A stretch of 64,000 bases of DNA from a bacterium (GTDB lineage Bacteria > Pseudomonadota > Alphaproteobacteria > Rhizobiales > JAKIUO01). The DNA is taken from NCBI GenBank assembly GCA_024228495.1, contig JAAETJ010000499.1, positions 1 through 64,000 of the forward strand, read 5' to 3'. The position numbers were made by a program, and so were the translations under genes. The notes below the pieces were generated by a model. The model did not search any database. It saw only the letters and a program-made list of their open reading frames with translations, and was not told the DNA's origin. The first letter of the stretch is position 1; every line of letters begins with the position of its first letter. This document shows positions 17,177-28,276 of this stretch, one piece after another.

Positions 17177-18535
17177 ATGATGCACCGACATTTCGCGATT
17201 TCCAAACATATGAAACTACTGGCGCTTGTCTTTTTGGCCGCCTTTGTCATGAGCTTTTCGTTTAACAAGGCATTTGCGGCCGCCGTTACCTTAAAAACCG
17301 GCATGGCGCAAAAATTCATGACGATTGGCAAGGGAGCCAGTAGAACCGCCTATCTGCATATCAATCTTGAGGGCATTGCTATGCCCGATACCAAGGATCG
17401 TGCGCCAGTAAATGTAGCCATCGTCATTGATAAATCAGGTTCGATGAGCGGGCACAAATTGCGTCAGGCCAAGCGCGCCGCTATCATGGCGCTGGGACTG
17501 CTAAATCGCCATGACACGATTTCCATCATTACTTATTCCAGCGTTGTCGATGTTCTGGTGCCCGCGATGCGCCTCAATAATCGTACGATGGTAGAGCGGC
17601 GTATCAAAAATATATATTCCGGTGGCTCAACCGCTCTTTATGACGGCGTGCGCGTGGGCGGCGAACAGCTGGAGAAATATCTTGATCGCGAACATGTCAA
17701 CCGTGTCATCTTGCTGTCTGACGGATTAGCAAATGTTGGTCCCAAAAAGCCGTCAGACCTTGCCAAACTTGGCTATCGATTGATCGAAAGAGGCATTTCA
17801 GTTACCACACTTGGGCTTGGCACCGGCTATAATGAAGACCTGATGACAAGGCTTGCCAATGTGACGGACGGCAATCACGCCTTTGTCGAAACCGCTGATG
17901 AGCTGGAAAAATTCTTCGCGCTTGAGCTTGGCGACATCACTTCTGTCGTAGCCCAGGATATCGAGATCAAAATCATCATCCGCCCCGGCATCCTTCCCAA
18001 ACGTACCTTGTGGCGCAAATCAACAATCACCGGTAATATTGTCCATGCACGCATCAATCAAGTCTACGGTGCCCAGAAAAAAGACCTGACACTGGAACTT
18101 GAATTACCCTCGGGCAAGCCCTTGGGTGCCTATGAAATTGGTGACGTCAAGATCACCTACAAGGATATGGGGGCATCAAGCAAAACCGTGTTGAGCGATA
18201 AAGTCGCGTTAACATTGACCCGCTCGAGCCAAGAGGCGGAAGCCAGTATCGACAAAGATGTGATGTCCCGCGTAATCGCCCTGCGGGCCATCGAAAAAAA
18301 CAAAGCGGCCATGAAACTGCGCGATCTGGGTAAAATCAAAGCAGCGCGCAAACTATACCGCGCCAATTCTGCCTATTTGAAAGATCAAGCTTCCAAACTC
18401 GCCTCGCCATCCCTTGCAAAACAAGCGATACAGGCAGAAGAATATTCCAAAAACCTTGATAACAGAAAATGGCGTAAATATCGTAAAAAACAAAAGCATG
18501 ACAGCCGCTCAACCGGTGCGATTTCTAAATATTAG
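17177..18535 (+). CDS. Secreted von Willebrand factor A domain protein
   Basis: A 452-residue exported protein. A signal peptide covers roughly residues 12-36 (MKLLALVFLAAFVMSFSFNKAFAA). A VWA domain spans about 77-250 with an intact MIDAS: DKSGSMSG (about 87-94), the Thr-type SGGSTALYDG and ILLSDGLANVG. The fold should bind a divalent metal and a protein partner. The remaining region is beta-rich up to about 355, then basic and helical with a Lys/Arg-rich end (KWRKYRKKQKH). Such proteins often act in surface adhesion or envelope assembly; no partner is encoded nearby. The start at 17177 or 17210 is uncertain. It is convergent with folP. Confidence 0.85.
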   Translation: MMHRHFAISKHMKLLALVFLAAFVMSFSFNKAFAAAVTLKTGMAQKFMTIGKGASRTAYLHINLEGIAMPDTKDRAPVNVAIVIDKSGSMSGHKLRQAKRAAIMALGLLNRHDTISIITYSSVVDVLVPAMRLNNRTMVERRIKNIYSGGSTALYDGVRVGGEQLEKYLDREHVNRVILLSDGLANVGPKKPSDLAKLGYRLIERGISVTTLGLGTGYNEDLMTRLANVTDGNHAFVETADELEKFFALELGDITSVVAQDIEIKIIIRPGILPKRTLWRKSTITGNIVHARINQVYGAQKKDLTLELELPSGKPLGAYEIGDVKITYKDMGASSKTVLSDKVALTLTRSSQEAEASIDKDVMSRVIALRAIEKNKAAMKLRDLGKIKAARKLYRANSAYLKDQASKLASPSLAKQAIQAEEYSKNLDNRKWRKYRKKQKHDSRSTGAISKY

Positions 18536-18547
18536 GAGCGCGATACT

Positions 18548-19399
18548 TTAGGTTTTCGCTTGATCAAGAGCCTGCCAGACGCCAAGCGCCTGGCGGGTTT
18601 TTGCCACATCATGCACACGCAATATCTTGGCACCCTGCGACACGGCATAAAGCGCCGCTGCTATAGAACCTGGCGCTCGTTTCATGGCGTCACTCTCCCC
18701 ACCAAGCAACCCAATAAAACCTTTACGGCTGGCACCAATCAACAAGGGTAGGCCAAGGTCACGAAAGTAGCCAAGGTTGGCCAATAGCTCAATATTATGA
18801 TCAGCCGTTTTGCCAAACCCGATACCTGGATCAATGATTAGCCGCATTTTACCGATACCCGCGCCCTCACATACCGCAATATTGCGGCGCAAGCTCTCAC
18901 ACACCTCGCCCACCACATCCTCATAGACCGGATTGTCCTGCATGGTTTTAGGATCACCGCCCTGTTCAGTCAGGCCATGCATCAATATAACCGGGCAATC
19001 GCTGCTTGCCGCCACATGCAAACTTTCGGTATCATATTGCAACGCCGTAACATCATTAATGATATCAGCTCCAGCCTTAATGGCTTCACGCATCACGTCG
19101 GCTTTGCGCGTATCGATGGATATTTTGGCGCTGATCTTGCCTTTGAGGCCTTTAATCACCGGGATCACGCGTGACAATTCTTCATCGATTGAAACCAGTT
19201 TCGCACCCGGGCGGGTAGATTCGCCGCCAATATCAATAATGTCAGCGCCCTCACAGGCGAGTTTTCTCGCATGCTCAATAGCGCTAGGTAGGCCAAGAAA
19301 AGTACCGCCATCCGAAAAACTATCCGGTGTCACATTGACAATCCCCATAAGCAGAACATGGTCTTTGACAAGCTCATGGTGGGCGTCAAGCTGTTCCAT
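18548..19399 (-). CDS. folP: Dihydropteroate synthase
   Basis: FolP joins p-aminobenzoate to the pterin pyrophosphate in folate synthesis and is the sulfonamide target. The 283-residue TIM-barrel protein has GIVNVTPDSFSDGG (signature 1), DIGGESTRPGA (signature 2), SIDTRKADV, INDVTAL, DPGIGFGKT and the phosphate-site GASRKGFIG. The ATG at 19399 was chosen because GGGGAT lies upstream; a longer in-frame start at 19426 has no ribosome site. glmM and folK, frequent neighbours elsewhere, are absent. Confidence 0.95.
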   Translation of the reverse strand: MEQLDAHHELVKDHVLLMGIVNVTPDSFSDGGTFLGLPSAIEHARKLACEGADIIDIGGESTRPGAKLVSIDEELSRVIPVIKGLKGKISAKISIDTRKADVMREAIKAGADIINDVTALQYDTESLHVAASSDCPVILMHGLTEQGGDPKTMQDNPVYEDVVGEVCESLRRNIAVCEGAGIGKMRLIIDPGIGFGKTADHNIELLANLGYFRDLGLPLLIGASRKGFIGLLGGESDAMKRAPGSIAAALYAVSQGAKILRVHDVAKTRQALGVWQALDQAKT

Positions 19400-19532
19400 T
19401 TTTCTATCCCCTGCGCTGGCATACATTTATTAGTCTACTATTTACCACAATGCATGATTACGCTGCAATTAGCGGGAGTTGGAAAGCTTTATCTGGTATA
19501 TCATACCAATATTTTTTTCTGGAGTGAATATC

Positions 19533-20102
19533 ATGTCTCGCATTGTTCTCGTCCTATCGATCCTTTGTGTCAGTGTACTTTATCTTGTGCATATCAATCG
19601 TGCCGTCGTTGCTCGTGAAGTTCCGAAGTCAAAAATACTGGCCAAACTGCTAGCCCGTCATCAACAGTTTCCCGGCTGCCTGAAACTCAATGACCCCAGA
19701 ATGCCACCAGCTGGCCTAGCCTTTCATGGCCGCCTTAACGATTATACGCAAGTGTACGGTATCTTGTGCGAAACCTCTGCCTATAACTGGCCATATGCCG
19801 TCTATCTCGTACGTGATGGAGAGTTCGACGATGCCCAGCGCGTTTATTTTGCCGACTATACCAATGATAGCGGCTGGACCGGCATCGATCTATTGTACAA
19901 TGCCACCTATGACGACAAGACAAAACAGCTGCAAGGCTTTTCCAAAGCCCGCGGTCTTGGCGATTGCGGGAGCCTAACCAGACTGAAATGGCAAGAGGAA
20001 GAATTTGCTCTCATGGAATTTCGCTACAAGGAAGAGTGTGACATGGACGTCACCAAACCCTTCCCATTAATCTACAAGCGCTATGAGAAAAAACAAAAAT
20101 AA
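19533..20102 (+). CDS. DUF1176 domain secreted protein
   Basis: A 189-residue predicted exported or membrane-anchored protein. An N-terminal hydrophobic segment (MSRIVLVLSILCVSVLYLV) precedes a DUF1176-like domain. Supporting features are the Cys pairs (GCLKLND, ILCETSAYNW, GDCGSLTR, EECDM), the block NWPYAVYLVRDGE, and a final basic tail. The function of DUF1176 is unknown. ATG 19533 follows a strong ribosome site (GGAGTG). Earlier in-frame starts lack one. It is convergent with atpC across the inverted-repeat element. Confidence 0.75.
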   Translation: MSRIVLVLSILCVSVLYLVHINRAVVAREVPKSKILAKLLARHQQFPGCLKLNDPRMPPAGLAFHGRLNDYTQVYGILCETSAYNWPYAVYLVRDGEFDDAQRVYFADYTNDSGWTGIDLLYNATYDDKTKQLQGFSKARGLGDCGSLTRLKWQEEEFALMEFRYKEECDMDVTKPFPLIYKRYEKKQK

Positions 20103-20117
20103 CGTAGTTACTACTTA

Positions 20118-20237
20118 AACCCAATCGTTGGATCAGCCTCCAGCCTTTGTCTGGTCATGAATCTCATATTTGATTTTTTAGTTTTCAGGCAATAGGCTAT
20201 CAGGCAGAGATTGGAGGATTATCCATCAATTGGGGTT
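20118..20237. mobile_element. MITE-like inverted repeat made of two transposase 3' fragments
   Basis: The left arm (AACCCAATCGTTGGATC..., from 20118) and right arm (...ATCAATTGGGGTT, to 20237) are imperfect inverted repeats of about 37 bp. Read on the minus strand, the left arm gives AYCLKTKK...TRQRLEADPTIG. Read on the plus strand, the right arm gives RQRLEDYPSIG. Both match the transposase C terminus seen near 4500 and 42900. The ends ACCC/GGGT fit IS982-type termini (memory-based). No clear target duplication is visible. It lies between the convergent 3' ends of the DUF1176 gene and atpC and could act as a two-way terminator. Confidence 0.6.
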
Positions 20238-20262
20238 ATAATAATAGATCGACGGGTCTGAC

Positions 20263-20667
20263 TTACAGATCAAGCGCAGCTTGCAGTTCGATCAAACGAT
20301 CAAGGGCGAATTGTGCCTTACCGCGCTGCTCGTCGCTATTGGCGTCGACGACATCTTCTTTCAGATTGTTGATCTCGATTTGCAAATCACTGGTATTCAA
20401 TTCTTCCAGATCAATGCACTGCTGGGCTAGAACCACCAGTCCTTCAGGATCAGCTTCTGCAAAACCACCACGCACATAAAAGCGCTTGGCATTGCCAGAG
20501 CGGGTTGTGACTTCCAGCACACCGGGGCGAATAGAGGTCATGACAGGCGCATGCCCTGACAAGATACCAAAGTCACCCTCGGTACCTGGCACTTGCGCCT
20601 GCAGCACTTGCGCTGCGAGCACCAGCTTTTCCGGTGAAACCAGTTCGAATCTGAAAAGTTCCGACAT
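20263..20667 (-). CDS. atpC: ATP synthase F1 epsilon subunit
   Basis: A 134-residue epsilon subunit that links the rotor gamma subunit to the c-ring and can inhibit hydrolysis. The beta-sandwich is evident (FELVSPEKLVLAAQVLQAQVPGTEG, then GDFGILSGHAPV) followed by two short helices with QFALDRLIELQAAL at the end. AAAAGGGC precedes the ATG. It is last in the atpHAGDC operon, 58 nt after atpD. F0 genes lie elsewhere, as usual in Alphaproteobacteria. Confidence 0.96.
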   Translation of the reverse strand: MSELFRFELVSPEKLVLAAQVLQAQVPGTEGDFGILSGHAPVMTSIRPGVLEVTTRSGNAKRFYVRGGFAEADPEGLVVLAQQCIDLEELNTSDLQIEINNLKEDVVDANSDEQRGKAQFALDRLIELQAALDL

Positions 20668-20725
20668 ATAAGTGCCCTTTTAAATCACCCGCCCCTCATC
20701 ATAAGAGCCAGGAATTGTGTCTTGT

Positions 20726-22180
<1,455 letters not shown>

Positions 22181-22231
22181 TTATCGTGCACGAACATTCA
22201 TGTCCGCCATATTAAGTTTCCGATGGCGGGC

Positions 22232-23131
22232 TTAATTCAAGGCCTCGGCGCCGGAAATGATTTCGATAAGCTCTCTGGTGATCTGGGCCTGTCTTGAGCG
22301 GTTATATTCAAGGGTCAAACGGTCAATCATGTCGCCCGCATTTCGTGTGGCATTATCCATGGCCGACATACGAGCCCCCTGTTCGCTGGCAGCATTTTCC
22401 TGCAAGGCGCGAAAAATCTGGGTCATGACATTGCGCGGCAACAGATCAGCCAGAATTTCAGCTTCGTCGGGCTCGTATTCATAGGCGGCGTCGGCACCTG
22501 CCATCGCCACGTCCTCATCCGCATCATCAATAATTTTCGCGGGGATCAAGGGCTGGGCAGTGGGTATTTGCTCAACCACCGTTTTGAATTCCGAGTAGTA
22601 TAAGGTGCAGACATCAAACTCGTCATTATCGAACATGGTCAGCACCTGACGGCCAACACCTTCAGCTTGCGCAAAGCCGATTTGCTTAACCTGTTTGAAA
22701 TCAATGGGGCTGCCGTCCACCATGCGATCACGATACTGGCGCTTCAAAACATCAAAACCCTTGCGGCCCACACAAAGAATTTTGACCTCTTTACCAGCGG
22801 ACAAAAGCTCATTGGCGTCAGCAACCGCCAGCTTGGCGATATTGGAATTAAAGCCCCCGCAAAGACCGCGCTCGGCTGTTGCTACAAGCAACAAATGCAC
22901 ATCATCACGGCCGGTTCCCGCCAACAATCGGGGGGCGCCTTCATCAAGACCGACTTTCGACGCGAGCGATGCGATCACCTTGTCCATGCGATTAGCATAA
23001 GGGCGACCAGCTTCGGCAGCTTCCTGGGCACGGCGCAGCTTCGCTGCGGCCACCATCTGCATGGCTTTGGTGATTTTCTGCGTCGCCTTGACGCTGGAAA
23101 TCCTGTTCCGTAATTCCTTGAGGCTCGCCAT
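22232..23131 (-). CDS. atpG: ATP synthase F1 gamma subunit
   Basis: The 299-residue central rotor shaft. The N-terminal coiled-coil helix carries [27 protein letters not shown], and the C-terminal helix [26 protein letters not shown] pairs with it. The Rossmann-like middle includes [14 protein letters not shown]. An acidic insert ([24 protein letters not shown]) is present in the middle. An insertion near this position is known in some Alphaproteobacteria. The upstream ribosome site is weak (AGGGTT). Confidence 0.97.
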   Translation of the reverse strand: MASLKELRNRISSVKATQKITKAMQMVAAAKLRRAQEAAEAGRPYANRMDKVIASLASKVGLDEGAPRLLAGTGRDDVHLLLVATAERGLCGGFNSNIAKLAVADANELLSAGKEVKILCVGRKGFDVLKRQYRDRMVDGSPIDFKQVKQIGFAQAEGVGRQVLTMFDNDEFDVCTLYYSEFKTVVEQIPTAQPLIPAKIIDDADEDVAMAGADAAYEYEPDEAEILADLLPRNVMTQIFRALQENAASEQGARMSAMDNATRNAGDMIDRLTLEYNRSRQAQITRELIEIISGAEALN

Positions 23132-23209
23132 AAGCGCTGCAACCCTATCTACTTACGAGTTTTGAAAACCTGCCTGCCCGATCAATATAGAGGCATTTTT
23201 CACAAAACC

Positions 23210-24742
23210 CTATGATGCAAATCCATTCGTAAATTTCTCGATCACTGATTTTAGCTGTTCTTCACTATCATCAGAGAGCTCTTTTTCCTCACGGATGGTT
23301 TGCAAAAGATCTTTGTGATCATCGCGCATGAAACGCAAAAGCTCTTCTTCAAAGCGATCCACTTCAGAGACCGGTATTTTATCGAGATAACCTCTGGTGC
23401 CCGAATAGATGATCGCCACCTGTTCTTCCATTTTCAATGGAGCGAACTGAGGTTGCTTGAGCAGCTCTGTCAAACGCTCGCCGCGATCAAGCAGTCTTTG
23501 TGTCGAGGCATCAAGGTCAGAACCAAACTGCGCGAAGGCCGCCATTTCGCGATATTGCGCAAGCTCACCCTTGATGGCACCAGCCACCTGTTTCATGGCT
23601 TTAAACTGTGCGGCTGATCCCACACGAGACACCGACAGACCCACATTCACCGCTGGGCGCACGCCCTGGAAGAACAAATCACTTTCAAGGAAAATCTGTC
23701 CATCGGTAATGGAAATCACATTGGTTGGAATATAGGCCGAGACATCATTTGCCTGCGTTTCCACTATCGGCAATGCGGTCATAGAGCCAGCACCATGATC
23801 TTCGTTCAGCTTGGCAGAACGCTCCAGCAAACGAGAATGCAGATAGAACACGTCGCCTGGATAGGCTTCACGTCCAGGTGGACGACGCAGCAACAGCGAC
23901 ATCTGACGATAAGCAACAGCCTGTTTGGAGAGATCATCATAAACGATCAAGGAATGCATGGCGTTATCGCGAAAATATTCCGCCATCGTACAGCCAGTAT
24001 ACGGAGCAAGAAACTGCATGGGAGCCGGGTCAGAAGCGGTCGCAGCTACAACAATGGAATATTCCATGGCGCCATTATCTTCCAGCACTTTCACAAACTG
24101 GGCAACAGTTGAGCGCTTTTGCCCAACCGCAACATAGACGCAATAGAGCTTCTCGTTCTCGTCGTCGCTTGTGTTGATGCTCTTTTGATTGAGGATCGTA
24201 TCGAGCGCCAGGGCGGTTTTGCCAGTTTGGCGATCACCAATGATCAACTCGCGCTGACCGCGACCAATAGGGATCAGGCTATCAACGGCCTTGATGCCGG
24301 TGGCCATGGGCTCATGCACAGATTTTCGTGGCAAAATACCAGGGGCTTTGACATCGGCTCTGGCGCGTTTCTCGCTGTCGATTGGCCCTTTGCCATCGAT
24401 TGGGTTGCCAAGACCATCTACTACACGTCCCAGCAGACCTTTGCCAACCGGCACATCAACAATGGCGCCGGTGCGCTTGACAGTATCGCCTTCTTTAATA
24501 TCCTTGTCCGAGCCAAAAATCACGATGCCCACATTGTCAGCTTCCAGATTGAGAGCCATGCCGCGCACACCGCCTGGAAACTCAACCATTTCACCGGCCT
24601 GTACACTGTCGAGTCCATAGACGCGGGCAATGCCATCGCCCACCGACAATACCTGCCCGATCTCGGATACTTCAGCATCCTGACCAAAATTCTTGATCTG
24701 CTCCTTGAGGATGGAGGAAATCTCTGCAGCTTTAATATCCAT
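23210..24742 (-). CDS. atpA: ATP synthase F1 alpha subunit
   Basis: The 510-residue nucleotide-binding, non-catalytic subunit. The P-loop is [10 protein letters not shown] (about 169-178). The N-terminal [19 protein letters not shown] starts at the ATG 24742, preceded by GAGGTGAG. The family block [17 protein letters not shown] is present. Its start overlaps the atpH stop by one base (TGATG), a coupled arrangement. Confidence 0.98.
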   Translation of the reverse strand: MDIKAAEISSILKEQIKNFGQDAEVSEIGQVLSVGDGIARVYGLDSVQAGEMVEFPGGVRGMALNLEADNVGIVIFGSDKDIKEGDTVKRTGAIVDVPVGKGLLGRVVDGLGNPIDGKGPIDSEKRARADVKAPGILPRKSVHEPMATGIKAVDSLIPIGRGQRELIIGDRQTGKTALALDTILNQKSINTSDDENEKLYCVYVAVGQKRSTVAQFVKVLEDNGAMEYSIVVAATASDPAPMQFLAPYTGCTMAEYFRDNAMHSLIVYDDLSKQAVAYRQMSLLLRRPPGREAYPGDVFYLHSRLLERSAKLNEDHGAGSMTALPIVETQANDVSAYIPTNVISITDGQIFLESDLFFQGVRPAVNVGLSVSRVGSAAQFKAMKQVAGAIKGELAQYREMAAFAQFGSDLDASTQRLLDRGERLTELLKQPQFAPLKMEEQVAIIYSGTRGYLDKIPVSEVDRFEEELLRFMRDDHKDLLQTIREEKELSDDSEEQLKSVIEKFTNGFAS

Positions 24743-25302
24743 CAACTCACCTCTTTCATGGCAACACGTAAATTGTTCAGTTTGGTACGCAAGGAATTGT
24801 CGATCATTTTACTGCCGACTTTAATGATTAATCCGCCAAGCAGATCACGGTCGACCACAGTGTCGATCTTGACGTCCTGACCGATGGTAGATTGAAGTGT
24901 TTTTGCAAGGGCATCCTTGTGCGCTTGCGACAGCTCGCTGGCCGATGTCACCTGCGCGCTGACTTCGCCTTTATGCTTTGCTATAAGCGCGTTAAAGGCG
25001 CTGACCATATCATGAGCCACCGACAGGCGGTTATTCTTGGCAATCAACGCCAGAAAATTGGTTGTGAGCACACCCACATCCGCTTTTTTGAGCACCTGTA
25101 TCAAGACGCCATGCTTTTCGTCCAGACTGTATGCGGGGCTTTTGAGGGCAAGATCCAGGTCTTCATGCTCTGTCAACAGAGCCTTGAAACCGTTGAGTTC
25201 GCTCAGCACCTGATCAAGCTGATTTTCATCACGCGCCAACTCAAACAGAGCTGTTGCATAACGACCTGCCACACCAGCAATAATGGGTTCACTACCTGCC
25301 AC
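24742..25302 (-). CDS. atpH: ATP synthase F1 delta subunit (OSCP)
   Basis: The peripheral-stalk subunit joining F1 to F0. The reading frame continues upstream of the conserved start region. I place the start at GTG 25302 ([21 protein letters not shown]), which gives the normal 186 residues, with AAGGTG about 12 nt upstream. GTG 25317 is an alternative. The conserved C-terminal [21 protein letters not shown] is present. It is first gene of atpHAGDC, and the operon promoter should lie in 25303-25549. Confidence 0.93.
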   Translation of the reverse strand: MAGSEPIIAGVAGRYATALFELARDENQLDQVLSELNGFKALLTEHEDLDLALKSPAYSLDEKHGVLIQVLKKADVGVLTTNFLALIAKNNRLSVAHDMVSAFNALIAKHKGEVSAQVTSASELSQAHKDALAKTLQSTIGQDVKIDTVVDRDLLGGLIIKVGSKMIDNSLRTKLNNLRVAMKEVS

Positions 25303-25549
25303 TTTAAAGCTCAGCACCTTTTTTATTTTTAGCCACCAGACGGGACCATCTGGAACAAATGGTCTCAAGCAAGTTTTTCACTCACCGTCATATCCAAATA
25401 TCAGAAATTTACAAGAATTTTTTACCAAAATTTTTAGCAAAGATTGAGCTTGCTCTAGCATAAGCATTCACCGCTTGCAACACACCTTGGAAGCCAAACT
25501 ACCTTAAAGACTTAAAAACGCCGTTCCCCTTCATAAACACAGCCGATTT

Positions 25550-26947
25550 TCAGCTGGATGATGGACCGCTCTCTTCTGGCGGGGTCCATTTTTCGCGCAT
25601 GGTGACGAGTTCTTCAGCGGCACACGGATGCAATGCCATGGTCGCGTCAAAATCAACCTTTGTCGCCCCCATGCGGATCGAGATAGCGGCGATTTGTGCC
25701 ATCTCGGCGGCATCTGGTCCCACAATATGGCAGCCCACCACCTTGTTGCTGTCACCATCTACCACCAGCTTCATCAACATCTGCTCATCGCGCCCCGAAA
25801 GCGTGTTGAACATGGACTTAAAGCGGCTCTTGTAAATATCCACCGTACGACATTTTTCACGGGCTTCTTCTTCGCCCATGCCGATCGTACCAACTTCGGG
25901 TTCTGTAAACACCGCCGTCGCGATGAATTCGTGATCAACCGGTGTTGGATTATCATTGTAGACAGTTTCGCAAAAAGCCACGGCTTCGGCGATCGCTACC
26001 GGCGTCAGATTCACTCGGTCCGTGACATCACCGACGGCATATATATGCTCAACACTGGTGCGCGAATACTCGTCAACAACAACATGGCCATTCCAGCCCA
26101 GATCAATCCCCGCATTTTCAAGGCCAAGATCCTGTGTATTGGGCACCCTGCCCGTGGCATACATCACAACTTGCTTGTGCAGACTGTCGCCATCCTTCAA
26201 ATCGACAACATAACCGCCACTTCCCGCATCGTCCGGGGTTATAGAAACAATATCGGTGTTACAGTGAATATCGACACCGCGCTTGGTCATTTCTTGCGCC
26301 AGTGCATCGCGCACGTCATTATCAAAACCGCGCAAGATTTGCGGGCCGCGATAGAGCACGCTGACCTTGACACCCAGCCCGGCGAAAATGATTGCAAACT
26401 CAAGAGCTATGTAACCAGCACCGACAATGGCGATGCTTTCGGGCAGCTCTTCAAGATGCAGCGCCTCATTAGAGGTGATGACATGCTCGGCCCCCGCGAT
26501 ATTCGGAATGAACGGCGTAGCGCCCGTGGCGATAAGGATGTTTTTGGCGCGAATCGTTTTATCAAGCCCCTCCAGCTTGACGCTATGGGCATCTTCAAGC
26601 ACCGCCCGGCTTTCGAACACTTCGACGCCTGAACCCTTGAGATTGCGCAAATAGATCGCGTTGAGGCGGTCTATTTCGCGGTCCTTGTTTTTGATCAGGG
26701 TCTGCCAGTTGAAAGAAGGTTCTGGAATAGTCCAGCCAAACCCTTGCGCGTCTTCAACCATGCCGCTGAACTTGCTGGCATAGACCAGCAGCTTTTTTGG
26801 CACGCAGCCGCGGATCACACAAGTCCCACCGACCCGGTATTCTTCGGCGATGCCAACCTTTGCGCCCATTGAAGCGGCGACCCTTGCAGCGCGTACACCG
26901 CCAGATCCGGCCCCAATGACAAACAAATCATAATCATATGAAGTCAT
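25550..26947 (-). CDS. gor: Glutathione-disulfide reductase
   Basis: A 465-residue FAD flavoprotein that reduces GSSG with NADPH. It has FAD-binding GAGSGGVRAARVAA, the redox-active disulfide GGTCVIRGCVPKKLL (C-V-I-R-G-C), NADPH-binding GAGYIALEFA, the FAD motif YAVGDVT, and the C-terminal HPCAAEELVTMR with the active-site His. The ATG 26947 sits one base after the rpiA stop, with GGGGCC upstream, so the two genes are co-transcribed. Pairing with rpiA, a pentose-phosphate enzyme, fits NADPH supply. The Ser/Pro tail is variable in the family. Confidence 0.95.
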   Translation of the reverse strand: MTSYDYDLFVIGAGSGGVRAARVAASMGAKVGIAEEYRVGGTCVIRGCVPKKLLVYASKFSGMVEDAQGFGWTIPEPSFNWQTLIKNKDREIDRLNAIYLRNLKGSGVEVFESRAVLEDAHSVKLEGLDKTIRAKNILIATGATPFIPNIAGAEHVITSNEALHLEELPESIAIVGAGYIALEFAIIFAGLGVKVSVLYRGPQILRGFDNDVRDALAQEMTKRGVDIHCNTDIVSITPDDAGSGGYVVDLKDGDSLHKQVVMYATGRVPNTQDLGLENAGIDLGWNGHVVVDEYSRTSVEHIYAVGDVTDRVNLTPVAIAEAVAFCETVYNDNPTPVDHEFIATAVFTEPEVGTIGMGEEEAREKCRTVDIYKSRFKSMFNTLSGRDEQMLMKLVVDGDSNKVVGCHIVGPDAAEMAQIAAISIRMGATKVDFDATMALHPCAAEELVTMREKWTPPEESGPSSS

Positions 26948-26948
26948 A

Positions 26949-27653
26949 TCAGGCCCCATCAATTTCTAGCGTCGTAATCCCGTCTTGCCCGGCGATGATG
27001 GCCACATCGGCGATCCCCAGGAACAAACCGTTTTCGACAACGCCCGGCACTTGCATCAAGGCCTCCGAAAGCGCTTCAGGTTTTTTGATCTGACCGAAAA
27101 GGGCGTCAATAATGAAATTGCCATTATCGGTGATATAGGGTGTGCCATCCCCCTGCATACGCTGCTTGATTTCGCCCACACAGCCCACACGTGTCGCCAT
27201 GCCCTCAATGGCCATCAAGCTAGATTTCAGACCGAATTGCACAACCTCGATTGGCAATGGAAATTGCCCCAAAACCGTGACCAATTTGCTGTCATCGGCA
27301 ATCACCACCATTTTATCAGAGCTCGTCGCCACGATTTTTTCGCGCAAAAGAGCGCCGCCGCCGCCCTTGACGAGACGCAAATGCTCGTCAAGCTCATCGG
27401 CACCATCCACGGTCACGTCAAGATGAGGGGTCTGTTCAAGGGTGGTGAGGGGAATACTGAGCGCCGCCGCCTGATCCCTTGTGGCAACAGAAGTTGGCAC
27501 ACAAAGCACGTCGAGCCCACCGGCCACAGCATTTCCGACAAGATCAACAAATTTGGCCGCCGTTGACCCCGTTCCAAGCCCAAGTTTCATACCATTTTGC
27601 ACATAGTCCATGGCTTTTTGCGCCGCTTTGCTTTTCATTTCGTCGCTATCCAT
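26949..27653 (-). CDS. rpiA: Ribose-5-phosphate isomerase A
   Basis: A 234-residue enzyme that interconverts ribose 5-phosphate and ribulose 5-phosphate. It acts in the pentose phosphate pathway and, in autotrophs, in regeneration of the Calvin cycle. Motifs: GLGTGSTAAKFVDLV, TSVATRDQAAAL, the catalytic DVTVDGADELD and KGGGGALLREK. ATG 27653 follows GAAGGAAT. The upstream in-frame extension is not conserved. It forms an operon with gor. Confidence 0.95.
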   Translation of the reverse strand: MDSDEMKSKAAQKAMDYVQNGMKLGLGTGSTAAKFVDLVGNAVAGGLDVLCVPTSVATRDQAAALSIPLTTLEQTPHLDVTVDGADELDEHLRLVKGGGGALLREKIVATSSDKMVVIADDSKLVTVLGQFPLPIEVVQFGLKSSLMAIEGMATRVGCVGEIKQRMQGDGTPYITDNGNFIIDALFGQIKKPEALSEALMQVPGVVENGLFLGIADVAIIAGQDGITTLEIDGA

Positions 27654-27814
27654 GCAAAATTCCTTCTTCCCTGATCTGGTTTTTGTGTGCGCAATATGTA
27701 ACATATAAGATAAAAAGAAAAGCAGCGATCAAAATTAGCCGCTGCGATCAAAACATGCGAAACAAGTGTCGCCCATCACTTTGCTACCCCGACCAATATA
27801 AATACAAAGGGCAA

Positions 27815-28240
27815 ATGAACAGGAAGATCAGTATGCGTAGATTCCTAGGGGCCGGTGTACTCATTCTATCGATCAGCTTTGGTGCTGCTGGCAGTTATGC
27901 CAAATCGGTTTCGCTCATTGGCGTATGGCATGGCGGCGGCATCGTGCTACCAAAAGGCGGTGCCAAGGAAAAAACCAGATGCAGGGCTGAGATTCAAAAA
28001 TCTCCGGGCAGAGGCTTGTACTTGGCCAATTACAAATGCTCCTCTCCACTGGGGCTGATTTCGCAAACTGTCGCGGTCAAAAAGATCAGTGCCACCAAGT
28101 ATTCGGGAACCTTTCATAACGTCCTGCACAAGGTAAAAGGTGTTTTTTCCATTACTCTTGATGGCAACAAACAAACCGTCACCATGAAAAGCAGCCAGGG
28201 CGAAGGTTGGCTTGACCTGAACCGCCAAAATACGCAATAG
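27815..28240 (+). CDS. Conserved hypothetical secreted protein
   Basis: A 141-residue protein with a signal peptide (MRRFLGAGVLILSISFGAAGSYA), followed by a beta-rich domain of about 110 residues. The pattern GVWHGGGIVLPKGGAKEKTRCRAEI, then CSSPLGLISQTVAVKKI, KYSGTFHN and a WLDLNRQ end resembles a family of small secreted proteins common in Hyphomicrobiales-like bacteria. Two Cys (in RCRAE and YKCSS) may form a disulfide. The function is unknown. ATG 27815 follows AAAGGG; ATG 27833 follows AGGAAG and is equally possible. Confidence 0.75.
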   Translation: MNRKISMRRFLGAGVLILSISFGAAGSYAKSVSLIGVWHGGGIVLPKGGAKEKTRCRAEIQKSPGRGLYLANYKCSSPLGLISQTVAVKKISATKYSGTFHNVLHKVKGVFSITLDGNKQTVTMKSSQGEGWLDLNRQNTQ

Positions 28241-28276
28241 AAGAATTGGCGATTTCACCGTCAATCTCGCATCAAC

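Noticed and set aside
25628-26632. A 334-codon open frame opposite gor
   Set aside because: Antisense to glutathione reductase; no ribosome site or recognisable domain.
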